Origin: Limoniibacter endophyticus
Lineage (GTDB): Bacteria > Pseudomonadota > Alphaproteobacteria > Rhizobiales > Rhizobiaceae
NCBI RefSeq assembly: GCF_014652835.1
Contig: NZ_BMZO01000004.1
Location: forward strand, 162,812 to 226,811
DNA: 64,000 nucleotides
Direction of reading: 5' to 3'
Made by a program: the position numbers and the translations under genes. Under the pieces are notes generated by a model. The model saw only the letters and a program-made list of their open reading frames with translations. It had not been told where the DNA came from and did no database searches. Below, piece after piece: positions 46,400-54,640 of this stretch; the first letter of the stretch is position 1, and every line of letters starts with the position of its first letter.

Positions 46400-46942
46400 T
46401 CATAATCCGCGTGCGCCGCGCGAAACAGCGCGCGCCAGCATGGTTGTGATCTGCGCTTCCGATTTGCGGAAGGAGGCTGCGTCGGTTGCATTTACGTTGA
46501 GGGTCACGTTTACCGGCTGCCCTCCCCCCGACATGGCAACGCCCAGCGCCCCGTCCGCCCCGCGCCTCAGCGGCATGATCGCTTCCGCGCCCGCCTCGCC
46601 CATCAAGCCGATACCGCCGCCGAGCGGGAAATAGCTCGGCGCGTTCACCACCCCACCTTTGGCAAAAGGCGTGACTTTTCCTGCAAGAGAGCCAAGCAAT
46701 GAACTCATCCAGCTACCCGTCAGGTTCTGCAAGGGAGAGAGCCCCTGAGTTAACGCCATGCCAGCCAGATTGCCTGCTACGGAGCGCAGCACTTCGTCCA
46801 GTTCGCGACCGCCCACCGTCGCTCCCCTCAAGGCCCCGGTCATTTGCCGTCCGAAGCCCTCCGACAGTTTTTCCAGCGATTGCAGCGCGTCAGCAAGTGG
46901 CGCGACGTCTGCCTCCACGGCAACCATCATCGTCTCGTTCAT
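46400..46942 (-). CDS. Short GTA tape-measure protein (gene 11-like)
   Basis: At 180 residues this is a very short tail-length protein. Its C-terminal part has the lambda-type tape-measure/GTA signature AKGGVVNAPSYFPLGGGIGL and GEAGAEAIMPLRRGADG. The N-terminal part is helical (SLEKLSEGFGRQM) with a hydrophobic middle (VAGNLAGMALTQGL). Length implies a short tail, as is known for GTA particles. Eighteen bases separate it from the upstream chaperone-like gene. Confidence 0.88.
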   Translation of the reverse strand: MNETMMVAVEADVAPLADALQSLEKLSEGFGRQMTGALRGATVGGRELDEVLRSVAGNLAGMALTQGLSPLQNLTGSWMSSLLGSLAGKVTPFAKGGVVNAPSYFPLGGGIGLMGEAGAEAIMPLRRGADGALGVAMSGGGQPVNVTLNVNATDAASFRKSEAQITTMLARAVSRGARGL

Positions 46943-46960
46943 CGTCTTGGTCCTTAGAAG

Positions 46961-47122
46961 TCAGGATTTATCGGGGAAAGCGCGCATCAGTGCGTGCAGG
47001 CGCTCGCGCGGCAAAACATTTGGCCTGGGCGCATAAATCAAGAACGCAGCCCGGATCTCGGGCAGCGTCATCATCCAGAAGTGGTTCGGGGAAAGCCGCA
47101 GCAGCCCAAAGCCCAGCGCCAT
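46961..47122 (-). CDS. Tiny phage tail-assembly chaperone-like protein (gene 10.1-like)
   Basis: This 53-residue gene has ATG at 47122 with GGGAG seven bases upstream and ends in TGA at 46961. The product begins MALGFGLLRLSPNHFWMMT and continues LPEIRAAFLIYAP, which matches the rcc01693-type small GTA/phage proteins (…LRLsP.dFW.mTp.El..). In lambdoid terms it would take the place of the G/T tail chaperone between the major tail protein genes and the tape measure. The frame has no earlier start codon after the last in-frame stop, so the ATG is firm. Confidence 0.8.
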   Translation of the reverse strand: MALGFGLLRLSPNHFWMMTLPEIRAAFLIYAPRPNVLPRERLHALMRAFPDKS

Positions 47123-47166
47123 CAGGCGCTCCCAGTCGAGGAGCCTCGGTTGTTCCGCTGCGGCTT

Positions 47167-47577
47167 TTAAGGGTGCTTGTGCTCAGCTCCTGCAAGCTCC
47201 AGATCAGCATCCCGTTCCTGCCGCGGTATCGGCGCAGGACTGGTTTCCACAACGTCGCCTGCAACATTCTCCTTGCCGAAGGTCACAGTCAGAAGCTCGA
47301 TCGCGATCTTCGCCATGCCGGCTGCGCCACCTTGCGCCTGCAAAGTTGCGACCTGGTCGTCGGTGACCCTGTTGCCTGCCCCGCGTAGACCGGCGCCGAG
47401 AATGCGGATGAGATCACTCGAGGAAAAGCGCCCCGTCGCGAACCGGGCGATCAGAGCGTTGATATCCTTCTCCGCAAAGCTATTTTCCAGTTCTGCTAGT
47501 GCACCGAGGGTCAGACATAGCTTGTACTCTTGCCCGCTTAAGATCGCGGCTATTTCACCGCGCAGTCTATTCGCCAT
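47167..47577 (-). CDS. Gene transfer agent family protein (gene 10-like)
   Basis: This 136-residue protein has the family layout MANRLRGEIAAILSGQEYKL followed by TLGALAELENSFAEKDINALIARF and LIRILGAGLRGAG, typical of GTA gene 10 (DUF3356-type tail chaperone-like). A GTG at 47583 also fits and would overlap the upstream stop; the ATG at 47577 is used. It lies between the major tail protein and the tiny gene 10.1-like gene. Confidence 0.88.
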   Translation of the reverse strand: MANRLRGEIAAILSGQEYKLCLTLGALAELENSFAEKDINALIARFATGRFSSSDLIRILGAGLRGAGNRVTDDQVATLQAQGGAAGMAKIAIELLTVTFGKENVAGDVVETSPAPIPRQERDADLELAGAEHKHP

Positions 47578-47579
47578 TT

Positions 47580-47993
47580 TCACAATGCCTCGAATGCGAT
47601 TTCACTTGCGGATTCCAGCGCTATATCAAACGTTATTTCACTTGTGTGACTAGCGCCATATTCGAGTGAAACAATTTGAAATAATCCAGTGATAGATCCA
47701 AAATCCGGGATAATGAGCTGCCATTTACGCAGCGCACCCTCGAAAAAGACCTGTCTGGCTATTTCATCCGTGCCGCTATCCTTGAATATTCCGCTGCCGG
47801 AAACTGTGGCGCGGCGCAGTCCCCCGCGGTCGAGAAGTTCGCGCCAGCGTCCGGCGGAATCGGCATCGGTCACGTCGACCGTCTCCATATTGAAGGCCAG
47901 CCGCTTCGTTCGCAAACCTCCCATCGTCTGAAAACTGTTCGTTCCATCCACATCCATTTTCACGAGAAGGTCCTGGCCTCGCTGGGCGCCCAT
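47580..47993 (-). CDS. GTA major tail protein, TP901-1 family (gene 9-like)
   Basis: This 137-residue tail-tube protein has the TP901-1/GTA signature AQRGQDLLVKMD, GLRTKRLAFNMETVDVTDADS, GRWRELLDRGGLRRATVSGSG and SGTDEIARQVFFEG. The start at 47993 (second of two ATGs, behind AAGGAAG) gives the normal length; the longer frame to 48089 is not conserved in type. It is the tube subunit stacked around the tape measure. Confidence 0.92.
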   Translation of the reverse strand: MGAQRGQDLLVKMDVDGTNSFQTMGGLRTKRLAFNMETVDVTDADSAGRWRELLDRGGLRRATVSGSGIFKDSGTDEIARQVFFEGALRKWQLIIPDFGSITGLFQIVSLEYGASHTSEITFDIALESASEIAFEAL

Positions 47994-48106
47994 CATGCTT
48001 CCTTTCGGATTAGCGCCCGACGGCGCAAAAGCAAAAAAAACGCGAGTCCGCTCCGTGGCTTGACGCCTGAAGCTGGCACGCGGGTTCAAATGTCTGAGAA
48101 ATTGAT

Positions 48107-48511
48107 TCAGTCGGACAGTTCTATCAGCGCCCGATAGCGCATCAGTCCGCGATAAAGCATGAGATCGTCGTCATACCGAACTTCCGAGTAACTCAGCCCC
48201 AGATCCACGAGACGCAAGCTCGAAAGTTCGGGACGAAGCGCCAACCGACGGTTCACCTGCTCCATGATAGCATAGACGCATTCGCGGCTTGGATCGCGCG
48301 ACCAGATATGCAGGCTGAAGAGATGTTCGCTGCCTTTTTCGCTGGCAGTCGACCAATCCGCGACGTCGGTCTGCCCGAAACTGATATAGGGAAATTGTGC
48401 GCCGCTCGGTGGCACATCATAAATAGCCGTCCCAAGCTCGGCTTTGATGGTCGAGTCGGCAGAGAGCGCTGCATAAATCGCTTTCTGCAACTCAGTTGCG
48501 GCGCGTATCAT
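48107..48511 (-). CDS. GTA DUF3168 tail-completion protein (gene 8-like)
   Basis: This 134-residue DUF3168 protein contains ELQKAIYAALSADSTIKAEL, IYDVPPSGAQFPYISFGQTD, KGSEHLFSLHIWSR and the RYRALIEL end. It acts as a tail terminator/completion protein. GGAG seven bases upstream supports the ATG at 48511, which overlaps the end of the small upstream gene by 20 bases. Confidence 0.92.
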   Translation of the reverse strand: MIRAATELQKAIYAALSADSTIKAELGTAIYDVPPSGAQFPYISFGQTDVADWSTASEKGSEHLFSLHIWSRDPSRECVYAIMEQVNRRLALRPELSSLRLVDLGLSYSEVRYDDDLMLYRGLMRYRALIELSD

Positions 48512-48662
48512 GGCTCGTCTCCGCATCATTCCGTTTCGCTTCCAGCGCCTTGCCCAGACGGGCGCGGCCGCGTTCCCAGCTGCGTCTTTCCCCGACCTGC
48601 CGCTCTTCATGCCGCAGCCGTTCGACAATCTTGCGCACATTCACATGGACGCGCAATTTCAT
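48492..48662 (-). CDS. Small basic protein of unknown function inside the GTA cluster
   Basis: This 56-residue protein begins MKLRVHVNVRKIVERLRHEE and is unusually rich in Arg and Lys (SWERGRARLGKALEAKRND). The start codon overlaps the adaptor stop by four bases (ATGA) and its end overlaps the DUF3168 gene by 20, which argues that it is a translated cistron. I know no named family. HK97-gp10-type proteins occupy this slot in phages and begin in a similar way (KVKG..), so it could be a reduced relative. Strongly basic charge would allow nucleic acid contact. Confidence 0.62.
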   Translation of the reverse strand: MKLRVHVNVRKIVERLRHEERQVGERRSWERGRARLGKALEAKRNDAETSHDTRRN

Positions 48663-48994
48663 CGACCGTCCTCGCGCACCAGGCAAACGAGATAGCGCCC
48701 GCTCTCATCCGGATCATGAATGGTTTGGATGTCGAACGTGCGACTGCCGCGTCGAAAACGCATCCCTGAACGCACGTCGCTCCTGAAACGCAACGTAATT
48801 CGGTGCGTTACCAGCGGCATCTGCCGATCGCCCGCCGTCATGGCGCGCGCGTTTACCGGCTCGATCATTCCGAAGCACAGCCCCATCTCTTCCCACCCCT
48901 CCTTGCGCCCGCCCATCCCATCGGATGCCCTGCCGCGCGCCAGCAGTAAGAATTCCGCGCGAAGCCGTCCCGGATCAATAAGCAATCCCTGCAT
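48659..48994 (-). CDS. GTA head-tail adaptor (gene 7-like, head-closure family)
   Basis: This 111-residue protein is of the SPP1-type head closure family: IDPGRLRAEFLLLARGRASDGMGG, EEMGLCFGMIEPVNARAM and HRITLRFRSDVRSGMRF, ending FDIQTIHDPDESGRYLVCLVRE. AGGAGG precedes the ATG, which overlaps the connector stop (TGATG). It links the connector ring to the tail. Confidence 0.92.
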   Translation of the reverse strand: MQGLLIDPGRLRAEFLLLARGRASDGMGGRKEGWEEMGLCFGMIEPVNARAMTAGDRQMPLVTHRITLRFRSDVRSGMRFRRGSRTFDIQTIHDPDESGRYLVCLVREDGR

Positions 48995-49548
48995 CAGAGC
49001 CTCCTGTCGCGGAATTTAGAGACCAACCGCACGAAGCTGTCCGGATAGCCCTTGGCTTCTCCCTTCAGGCTTGCGCGATGCTCATACCAATAGGCGCAAA
49101 GGTTCAGCATCGCCTGTCGCAACAGGCCTGGCATTTCTTCCGCACTTTCGCCGAATCCGGCAATGAAATCGATCTCGATGGCGGCAGCCTTTCTCGCTCC
49201 CCCGTCGACGACGAAACGTGCCGGTCGAGTCTCGGCGCTCAGTTTCCAGTCGGCGGCGCCGAGAGAAAACGCGTTGCCGTCACGGTCGTAAATCGTCACC
49301 GTCTCGATGCTGCGTAGCGGCCAGACCTTGAACGTGAATTGTCCGAAGCGCGGCATGTCATCCGCCGTCAGTCGCCATGGTTGCTCGACCAGCGCGCAGC
49401 CGGTCGCAAGTTCCACCTCCTCGATTGCAGCATCGATGAACCCTTCGAGATAGAGGTCTTCGCTGTCATGGCCGAGCCGCAAATGCGCCTTCAGATCGGC
49501 AAGCGTCAGCGCTCGCCCTACCGGCTCTCCGGTGCGAAACTGAATCAT
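48994..49548 (-). CDS. GTA head-tail connector (gene 6-like, gp6 family)
   Basis: This 184-residue gp6-like connector starts TGEPVGRALTLADLKAHLRLG and continues LYLEGFIDAAIEEVELATGCALV and PRFGQFTFKVWPLRSIETVTIYD. It closes the DNA channel below the portal. The ATG at 49548 starts MIQFRTGEP; the extra upstream frame to 49626 is unlike the family. It follows the capsid gene by 107 bases, and the run of A/T there may hold an internal promoter or processing site. Confidence 0.9.
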   Translation of the reverse strand: MIQFRTGEPVGRALTLADLKAHLRLGHDSEDLYLEGFIDAAIEEVELATGCALVEQPWRLTADDMPRFGQFTFKVWPLRSIETVTIYDRDGNAFSLGAADWKLSAETRPARFVVDGGARKAAAIEIDFIAGFGESAEEMPGLLRQAMLNLCAYWYEHRASLKGEAKGYPDSFVRLVSKFRDRRL

Positions 49549-49655
49549 TTTTCTGGTCCAATACTTTGATTTATTTAAGCTTATTGAGCGGATGCCCGCC
49601 TCTATGGCCAAGTCGAGGGCGGGCACCGGTTTTCGCCTGTGCTTTAGCGTGAGGC

Positions 49656-50906
49656 CTAGGCCTCGAATTTCAGCAGCTTGATCGCGTCGAAATCCTGCAC
49701 GCCGCCGCCCACACGCTTTGTCGTGTAGAAGAGCACGTAAGGTTTGGCCGAATAAGGATCGCGCAGCACTCGAACGCCGACGCGATCGACCACGAGATAA
49801 CCGCGTTCGAAATTGCCGAATGCGATTGCAGGCGATCCGGCGGTCATATCCGGCATGTCCTCAGCCTCGACCACGCCGAAGCCCAGCAGCGAAGCACGCG
49901 CGCCGGCAACCTGCGGCGGTTGCCAAAGATAATTACCGTCCCCGTCCTTCATCTTGCGCAAGGATGCTTGTGCCTTGCGGTTCATCACCCAGTTTGCGCC
50001 TTGGCGGTAGCCTGCCTTCAGCGCATAGACAGTGTCGATCAGAACATCTGCCGGATCGGTCGCAGGCAAGCCACCCGCAACGCCTGTAGCGATCGTACCG
50101 ATCTTTCCCCAGCTCCAATTGGTTTCCGCCACCTGATCATAGTCGAGAAACCCGCGCGGCTGGCTCACTCCGTCTCCCATGATGAAGGCAAGTCCCTCCT
50201 GTTCAGCAAAAGCCTGCTCCACTTCCCCGGAAATCCAGCCGTCAAGATCAATCACGGCATCATCCAGCAGGCTCGCCGTCGCCGCTGGCATCGCATAAAG
50301 CTCCATTGTCGGGAATTGCAGCTCGGCCAGCGTCGGCGCTGCCGTTTCCGGTCGTGCCGCCGTTTCGCCCACCCAGCCGACCGCGGGTCCGCCAATCGCG
50401 AAGGGCTTTTTCAGCACAGCGCCCGAAACCTGCCGCACGCTGGCAATCGAGCGTATGGGAGAAAGCTTCGCCAGACGTGCGCCAATGGCGTTTTCCGTCT
50501 CTTCCGGCACCAGATAGCCGCCATCCTGACCGGTCGCGCCCGACATGGCCTTTTCCTCGATACCGCGCAGACGGCGCTCGTCGCCACGCCGCACATAAGC
50601 CTCGAATGCCTGCTTGTGCTCGACGCGTGTCGGATCGGCGCCTTCACGTCCGCCATCCAGTGCGGGGCGAGCGTTCTTCAGGGCCAGCCGGTCGAGGCTT
50701 TTCTTCTGCGCATCCAGCGCCTGGGAAATGCGCTCCACCTTTTCGCTCGTCAGTACGTCGGCGCTCATGCGCTTTTCGATCTCGCCTAGACGCTCGTCAT
50801 TTGCGTCCTTGAACATCTCGAAGGTCGTCATGAAATCGGAAAAAGCCTGGCCAATCGTCTCGACCGACTTCAATTCCGGTGCCTTTTCAGTGGTTGCGGT
50901 CTGCAT
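49656..50906 (-). CDS. GTA major capsid protein, HK97 family (gene 5-like)
   Basis: This 416-residue HK97-type capsid protein has an N-terminal coiled-coil delta domain (residues about 20-90; MTTFEMFKDANDERLGEIEK and SQALDAQKKSLDRLALK), which prohead protease removes. The HK97 fold follows: GGYLVPEETENAIGARL, SVRQVSGAVLKKPFAI, FAEQEGLAFIMGDGVSQPRG, NWVMNRKAQASLRKMKD and FGNFERGYLVVDRVGVRVLRD. GAGGAAC precedes the ATG at 50906, inside the end of the protease gene (20-base overlap). Confidence 0.95.
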   Translation of the reverse strand: MQTATTEKAPELKSVETIGQAFSDFMTTFEMFKDANDERLGEIEKRMSADVLTSEKVERISQALDAQKKSLDRLALKNARPALDGGREGADPTRVEHKQAFEAYVRRGDERRLRGIEEKAMSGATGQDGGYLVPEETENAIGARLAKLSPIRSIASVRQVSGAVLKKPFAIGGPAVGWVGETAARPETAAPTLAELQFPTMELYAMPAATASLLDDAVIDLDGWISGEVEQAFAEQEGLAFIMGDGVSQPRGFLDYDQVAETNWSWGKIGTIATGVAGGLPATDPADVLIDTVYALKAGYRQGANWVMNRKAQASLRKMKDGDGNYLWQPPQVAGARASLLGFGVVEAEDMPDMTAGSPAIAFGNFERGYLVVDRVGVRVLRDPYSAKPYVLFYTTKRVGGGVQDFDAIKLLKFEA

Positions 50907-51456
50907 ATGTTGTTCCTCGTTTAATGGTATTGCTGGCATGTCTGATGATCTTGATGAGTTCGCCCGGCGGGCTCGCCATTACCCGCGTCTTGACGGTGCG
51001 GATGCGTGCCTGCGGCTGCATAGGAAAGGTCACGATGGAGATTTCCCAAAGGTCTGCTTCCAGAATGCGCCGTACGCCAGGCGGCACGTCCTTCCTGGCC
51101 CGCATCGTCTGAAATCCAATGGAGAGACCGTCGAGCGCCCCTGCTCTCATCAGCTTGTGGACGTCCTCGGCTAGTTGCGTGCCGAGCGTCAGGCGGCCGC
51201 GCACGAACAGCCCCGTCGCATCTTCCTTCAGCTTCAGCCATGTGCCGACAGGTTTGCTGGGATCGTGCTGATAGAGAAGCCGGACGCCCTTGTTGCCGCG
51301 TTTTGCGATCGAACGCGCGAACGCACCTTTGTCGATAACGTCGCCCGAGAGATCAACCTTGCCGAACAGGCTGGCATAGCCGCTGAATGTGCCGTCCTCC
51401 TCCACCGCTTCAAGTGCCAGGTCGACGAATTTGCGTTCATGGAACACACCGTTCAT
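50887..51456 (-). CDS. GTA prohead protease, HK97 family (gene 4-like)
   Basis: This 189-residue serine protease of the U35/herpesvirus-like fold matures the capsid. FSGYASLFGKVDLSGDVIDKGAF carries the N-terminal family motif. LLYQHDPSKPVGTWLKL contains the catalytic His, and GALDGLSIGFQT the catalytic Ser. DLWEISIVTFPMQPQARI is the usual C-terminal motif. GGAGGAG lies upstream of the ATG at 51456; the longer frame to 51753 belongs to an overlapping gene. Confidence 0.93.
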   Translation of the reverse strand: MNGVFHERKFVDLALEAVEEDGTFSGYASLFGKVDLSGDVIDKGAFARSIAKRGNKGVRLLYQHDPSKPVGTWLKLKEDATGLFVRGRLTLGTQLAEDVHKLMRAGALDGLSIGFQTMRARKDVPPGVRRILEADLWEISIVTFPMQPQARIRTVKTRVMASPPGELIKIIRHASNTIKRGTTYADRNH

Positions 51457-51782
51457 GGCTGCTTCTCCTCCGCAGCCCGTCCGAACTGGCCGAAGAAGCG
51501 CATCAGGATTCCCAGCCCCCACCAGGCGCAAAGACTCGCCGCTGCGGAGCCGGAAAGCATCAGCTCTGCTGGCCCAAGCATCCCTTCTATCCCAAGTTCC
51601 GCCGCCAGCTTCACGCCGGCAGCACCACCGAAAACCAGCCCGCAGGCCACGCCGACTGCAAATCGTATCGCCGCCTCCCGCCGCCGTTGCGGCAACAGGA
51701 AGGCCAGCGAAATTGCGGAACCGGCGATCGCGCCAAGTCCCTTGACTACCCATAAAGAGGCAGCCTCGCTCATCTCTGTCAT
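51453..51782 (-). CDS. Small GTA membrane protein (DUF6107-like)
   Basis: This 109-residue protein has three hydrophobic segments (VVKGLGAIAGSAISLAFLL; AIRFAVGVACGLVFGGAAGV; LSGSAAASLCAWWGLGILM) and a charged C-terminus. It lies between portal and protease genes, the slot of the small membrane gene called 3.1/3.5 in rhizobial GTA clusters, annotated as DUF6107 as far as I recall. AAGGAAC precedes the ATG, and the end overlaps the protease start by four bases. Possible role in membrane-associated assembly; unproven. Confidence 0.72.
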   Translation of the reverse strand: MTEMSEAASLWVVKGLGAIAGSAISLAFLLPQRRREAAIRFAVGVACGLVFGGAAGVKLAAELGIEGMLGPAELMLSGSAAASLCAWWGLGILMRFFGQFGRAAEEKQP

Positions 51783-51911
51783 TTTGGGTTCCTTGCCTGA
51801 CCGAGTCCGATTTCTCCTGCAGGCGCTTGAAATCGCTTACCTGTGACGGTTCTCATACTCACTGGATAAGGAGGATCTGTTCGAGGCAGCGGTCGGTGAA
51901 CCTGCTCACAG

Positions 51912-53063
51912 CTACCTTGCGCCATAACCCACCGCCTCACGCTTCTCATCCTCCGTGAGGAAGCTTGCATTCTCCACCCGGCTCCAGAGCTGATCGCGTT
52001 CCGCCGATAGTCCCTCGATCTGGTCTGCATCGAACCAGAGCCTTATTGTTTCGACAAAAGCCTGCGACAGAAAGCCGGAAAGCGCCGCACCGGTGCGCAC
52101 CAGCATTGGCAGCACGGTCAAGCGATAGAAGGCACGGTTTGCCTCCTGATAATTCGCGTACGTATTGTCGCCGGGAATGCCGAGCAACATCGGCGGTACC
52201 CCGAAGGCCAGTGCAATCTCCCGTGCCGCCCCGTCTCGCGCGCCCCCGAAATCCATATCCCTTGGCGAAAGGCTCATTGCCTTCCAGTCCAGGCCGCCTT
52301 CGAGCAGCATGGGGCGTCCGGCCCGCTTTGCACCCGCATACCCCTCCTCGAGCTGGGCCTTCAGCCGGTCGAACTGGTCGGGGGAGAGGTTTCCGCCTTC
52401 CTTGGGGGCATAGACAAGTGCGCCAGAGGGCCGCGCCGAATTGTCGAGCAGCGCCTTGTTCCAGCGGCTCGCCGCGTTATGCGTATCGAGCGCCGTTCGG
52501 GCCGCCGCCAACGGCGCAAATCCATAAAGATCGTCGAGCGGGTGGAAAAGCGACAGATGCAGTGCACTGCCCTGCTCCAGCGAGATGCAGCGCTTCGCGC
52601 TACCGCTGCGATGATCGAGAGCCACCGGCCAACCGCTCTCGTCGGTCACGATGCTGATCTTGTCGGGTCGCAGCAGGTGCAGCTCGCGTGCTTCGCCTCC
52701 CGCCTCCACCAGCTCGACATAGGCATTACCCGCAATCAGCAGATGCCCGTAGAGCGCCTCCATGAAAGCGGGCCCTGCCTGCCGACTGTTCGGAGCATCG
52801 AGCAGAGAGCGCACGGGATGGTCCTCGATCTCATGCCCGTTCTCCGAAACCAGCCACGGCACCGCAGCGGCCGCCTCGGCCAGCAAGCGCACGCAGCGAT
52901 GCGCCACGGCATTGCCCATGAAGCCTTCGCGCGCCAGACTCAGGTAATCGGTCCCGGTCCATTGCGCTTCTGCCGCGCCCTGTAAGGCGATGAAGCCCGT
53001 CGCCGCCTGTTTCTCCTGCGTGCTGACACGCGCACGCCTTCGCCATGGCACCGTCAAGCGCAT
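51912..53063 (-). CDS. GTA portal protein, HK97 family (gene 3-like)
   Basis: This 383-residue portal subunit forms the dodecameric DNA gate. Family features are GNAVAHRCVRLLAEAAAAVPWLV, GPAFMEALYGHLLIAGNAYVEL, LHLSLFHPLDDLYGFAPLAAA, ALAFGVPPMLLGIPGDNTYANYQEAN and the late helix QLWSRVENASFLTEDEKREAVGY. AAGGAG precedes the ATG at 53063. A GC hairpin (53195-53209, CCCGCC/GGCGGG) and 178 non-coding bases separate it from the terminase; 129 bases separate it from the next gene. Confidence 0.94.
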   Translation of the reverse strand: MRLTVPWRRRARVSTQEKQAATGFIALQGAAEAQWTGTDYLSLAREGFMGNAVAHRCVRLLAEAAAAVPWLVSENGHEIEDHPVRSLLDAPNSRQAGPAFMEALYGHLLIAGNAYVELVEAGGEARELHLLRPDKISIVTDESGWPVALDHRSGSAKRCISLEQGSALHLSLFHPLDDLYGFAPLAAARTALDTHNAASRWNKALLDNSARPSGALVYAPKEGGNLSPDQFDRLKAQLEEGYAGAKRAGRPMLLEGGLDWKAMSLSPRDMDFGGARDGAAREIALAFGVPPMLLGIPGDNTYANYQEANRAFYRLTVLPMLVRTGAALSGFLSQAFVETIRLWFDADQIEGLSAERDQLWSRVENASFLTEDEKREAVGYGAR

Positions 53064-53241
53064 GTTCTTCTCCTTGTCGAAAAATCTTGAAAAGGCTGTG
53101 AACCGCGTCTCACACCTTTTCCCTTCAAAACGGGGCGTCGGCGAAGCCGCGGTCGAGGCCGGCAGTTTCTTGCAAACTATGCCCTCATAAAGCCCCCGCC
53201 TCTGGCGGGATGCTCAGCAATCGAGGGACGAGCGTTGAGAC

Positions 53242-54528
53242 TTATAAATGCCGTATCTGCGGCTCGCTTTGCGGCCCCAGCATCAATTCCGAGATGGCCC
53301 AGACGAGTGCGTCGACCCGGTCCGGCGAAGCGGTTCCGGAGAGTCCGTCAGGGCCGAAATCGCACATTTCGTCGCAGAGCTTGGGAAAATGCGCGCCATG
53401 ACGCACCATCCCCTGCATATAAAGGGCTGCCACGGGCTCGGCGCGCAGCCACTTGCCCCGCGTCGCGCGCACGCTTTTTACCGGCACGCGCGGATCCACG
53501 GTACGAAGCACCGCCGCCACCATATCGCCGCCCTGGTTGGTTTCGGCGACAATCGCATCTGCGCCCAGCCGGTGATAAAGCGCGATTGCGGCCCGCGCCC
53601 ATTCCTGCGGCTGTGCTCCCTGCACGGTCGCATCGGCCAGCACGTAGGCGCGTTCGTCAACGCCCAGCCCGGCCGCCACAATCCCGCAGGCATTGGAATT
53701 CCTGCCGCTTGTTGCCGGTGGATCGACCGCCACGACGATGCGTCGAAGCGATCCCCCATCCACCGGCACCACCATCTCCAATTGCTCGCGAACCCAAAGG
53801 GCGCCCTCGCGGTCCTCGATCAGTTCCCCATCGAGTTCCTGCCGACCGAGCCTTGTTGCCGCGTAGCGTTTTTCCACCGCTGCGATGAAGCTCGCAGCAA
53901 GATTGCCCGCATTGTCATGTGTGCGCATACGGCTCACCGTAAAAGCCGGATCCCGCACCAGTCGCTTCATCAGCGGCGTAGCGCGCGGCGTTGTCGTCAC
54001 GATCTGCGAGGGGCGCGTACCAAGACGCAGGCCGAACTGCAGCATGTCGAAGGTCTCGTCGGCATTGCGCCATTTGCCGAGCTCGTCGCACCAGGCGGCA
54101 TCGAATTGCGGTCCGCGCAAGCCTTCGGGCGCGTCGGAGGAAAACATCTGCGCCACCGCGCCATTGTCCCACAGGAGCCGGCGCCGCAGCACTTCCAGCC
54201 TCGGACGCTCACCGCGCGAAATGGCAAACAGGCCAGAAGGTCCCTCGATCATGACCTCGCGCACATCGCCCAGGGTTTCGCCCACCAGTGCAATCAGTCC
54301 GTGCCGCCGTCGCGTAAAAGGCATCAATCCGTGCACGAAGCCATGCACCCATTCGGCCCCCAGTCTCGTCTTGCCTGCCCCGCGTCCGCCGATCACCAGC
54401 CAGTTGGCCGGCGCGCCACCGAGCGGATATTGCTCCTTGCGCGCATGACGGACCCATTCGCGCCCGGCAAGTGCGTATTGCCGTTCGCTGAGGACCAGGC
54501 CCGTCACGCCAGTTTTGTCTTCCGGCAT
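53242..54528 (-). CDS. GTA large terminase (gene 2-like, DNA-packaging motor)
   Basis: This 428-residue ATPase/nuclease packages DNA into heads. Walker A is WLVIGGRGAGKTRLGAEWV (about residues 44-62). The Walker B region is FDAAWCDELGKW, with coupling motif TTTPRATPLM. The nuclease domain starts RRIVVAVDPPATSG and includes AIVAETNQGGDMV and the final Asp in SPDRVDALVWA. A double start exists (54534/54528); 54528 is favoured by AGGAA spacing. No small-terminase gene is directly upstream; the next gene is of an unrelated kind. Confidence 0.94.
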   Translation of the reverse strand: MPEDKTGVTGLVLSERQYALAGREWVRHARKEQYPLGGAPANWLVIGGRGAGKTRLGAEWVHGFVHGLMPFTRRRHGLIALVGETLGDVREVMIEGPSGLFAISRGERPRLEVLRRRLLWDNGAVAQMFSSDAPEGLRGPQFDAAWCDELGKWRNADETFDMLQFGLRLGTRPSQIVTTTPRATPLMKRLVRDPAFTVSRMRTHDNAGNLAASFIAAVEKRYAATRLGRQELDGELIEDREGALWVREQLEMVVPVDGGSLRRIVVAVDPPATSGRNSNACGIVAAGLGVDERAYVLADATVQGAQPQEWARAAIALYHRLGADAIVAETNQGGDMVAAVLRTVDPRVPVKSVRATRGKWLRAEPVAALYMQGMVRHGAHFPKLCDEMCDFGPDGLSGTASPDRVDALVWAISELMLGPQSEPQIRHL

Positions 54529-54640
54529 AACCATTTCCTGTCATTTACATGTGGCGTGGCTGAGCTCACCAGCAGGAATACTGAAGGCAGGCATTCTGTC
54601 GCGGCTGCGGCGCGTGACGGCACACGCTGTCGGCCAGCAC

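Noticed and set aside
53195..53209. CCCGCC/GGCGGG hairpin between terminase and portal as a terminator
   Set aside because: The stem is only six pairs and no T-run follows; genes on both sides belong to one cluster, so it is mentioned only as a possible processing hairpin.
40410..54528. Integrated prophage
   Set aside because: No integrase, repressor, replication or attachment-site signals are visible, and gene content and order match GTA clusters.
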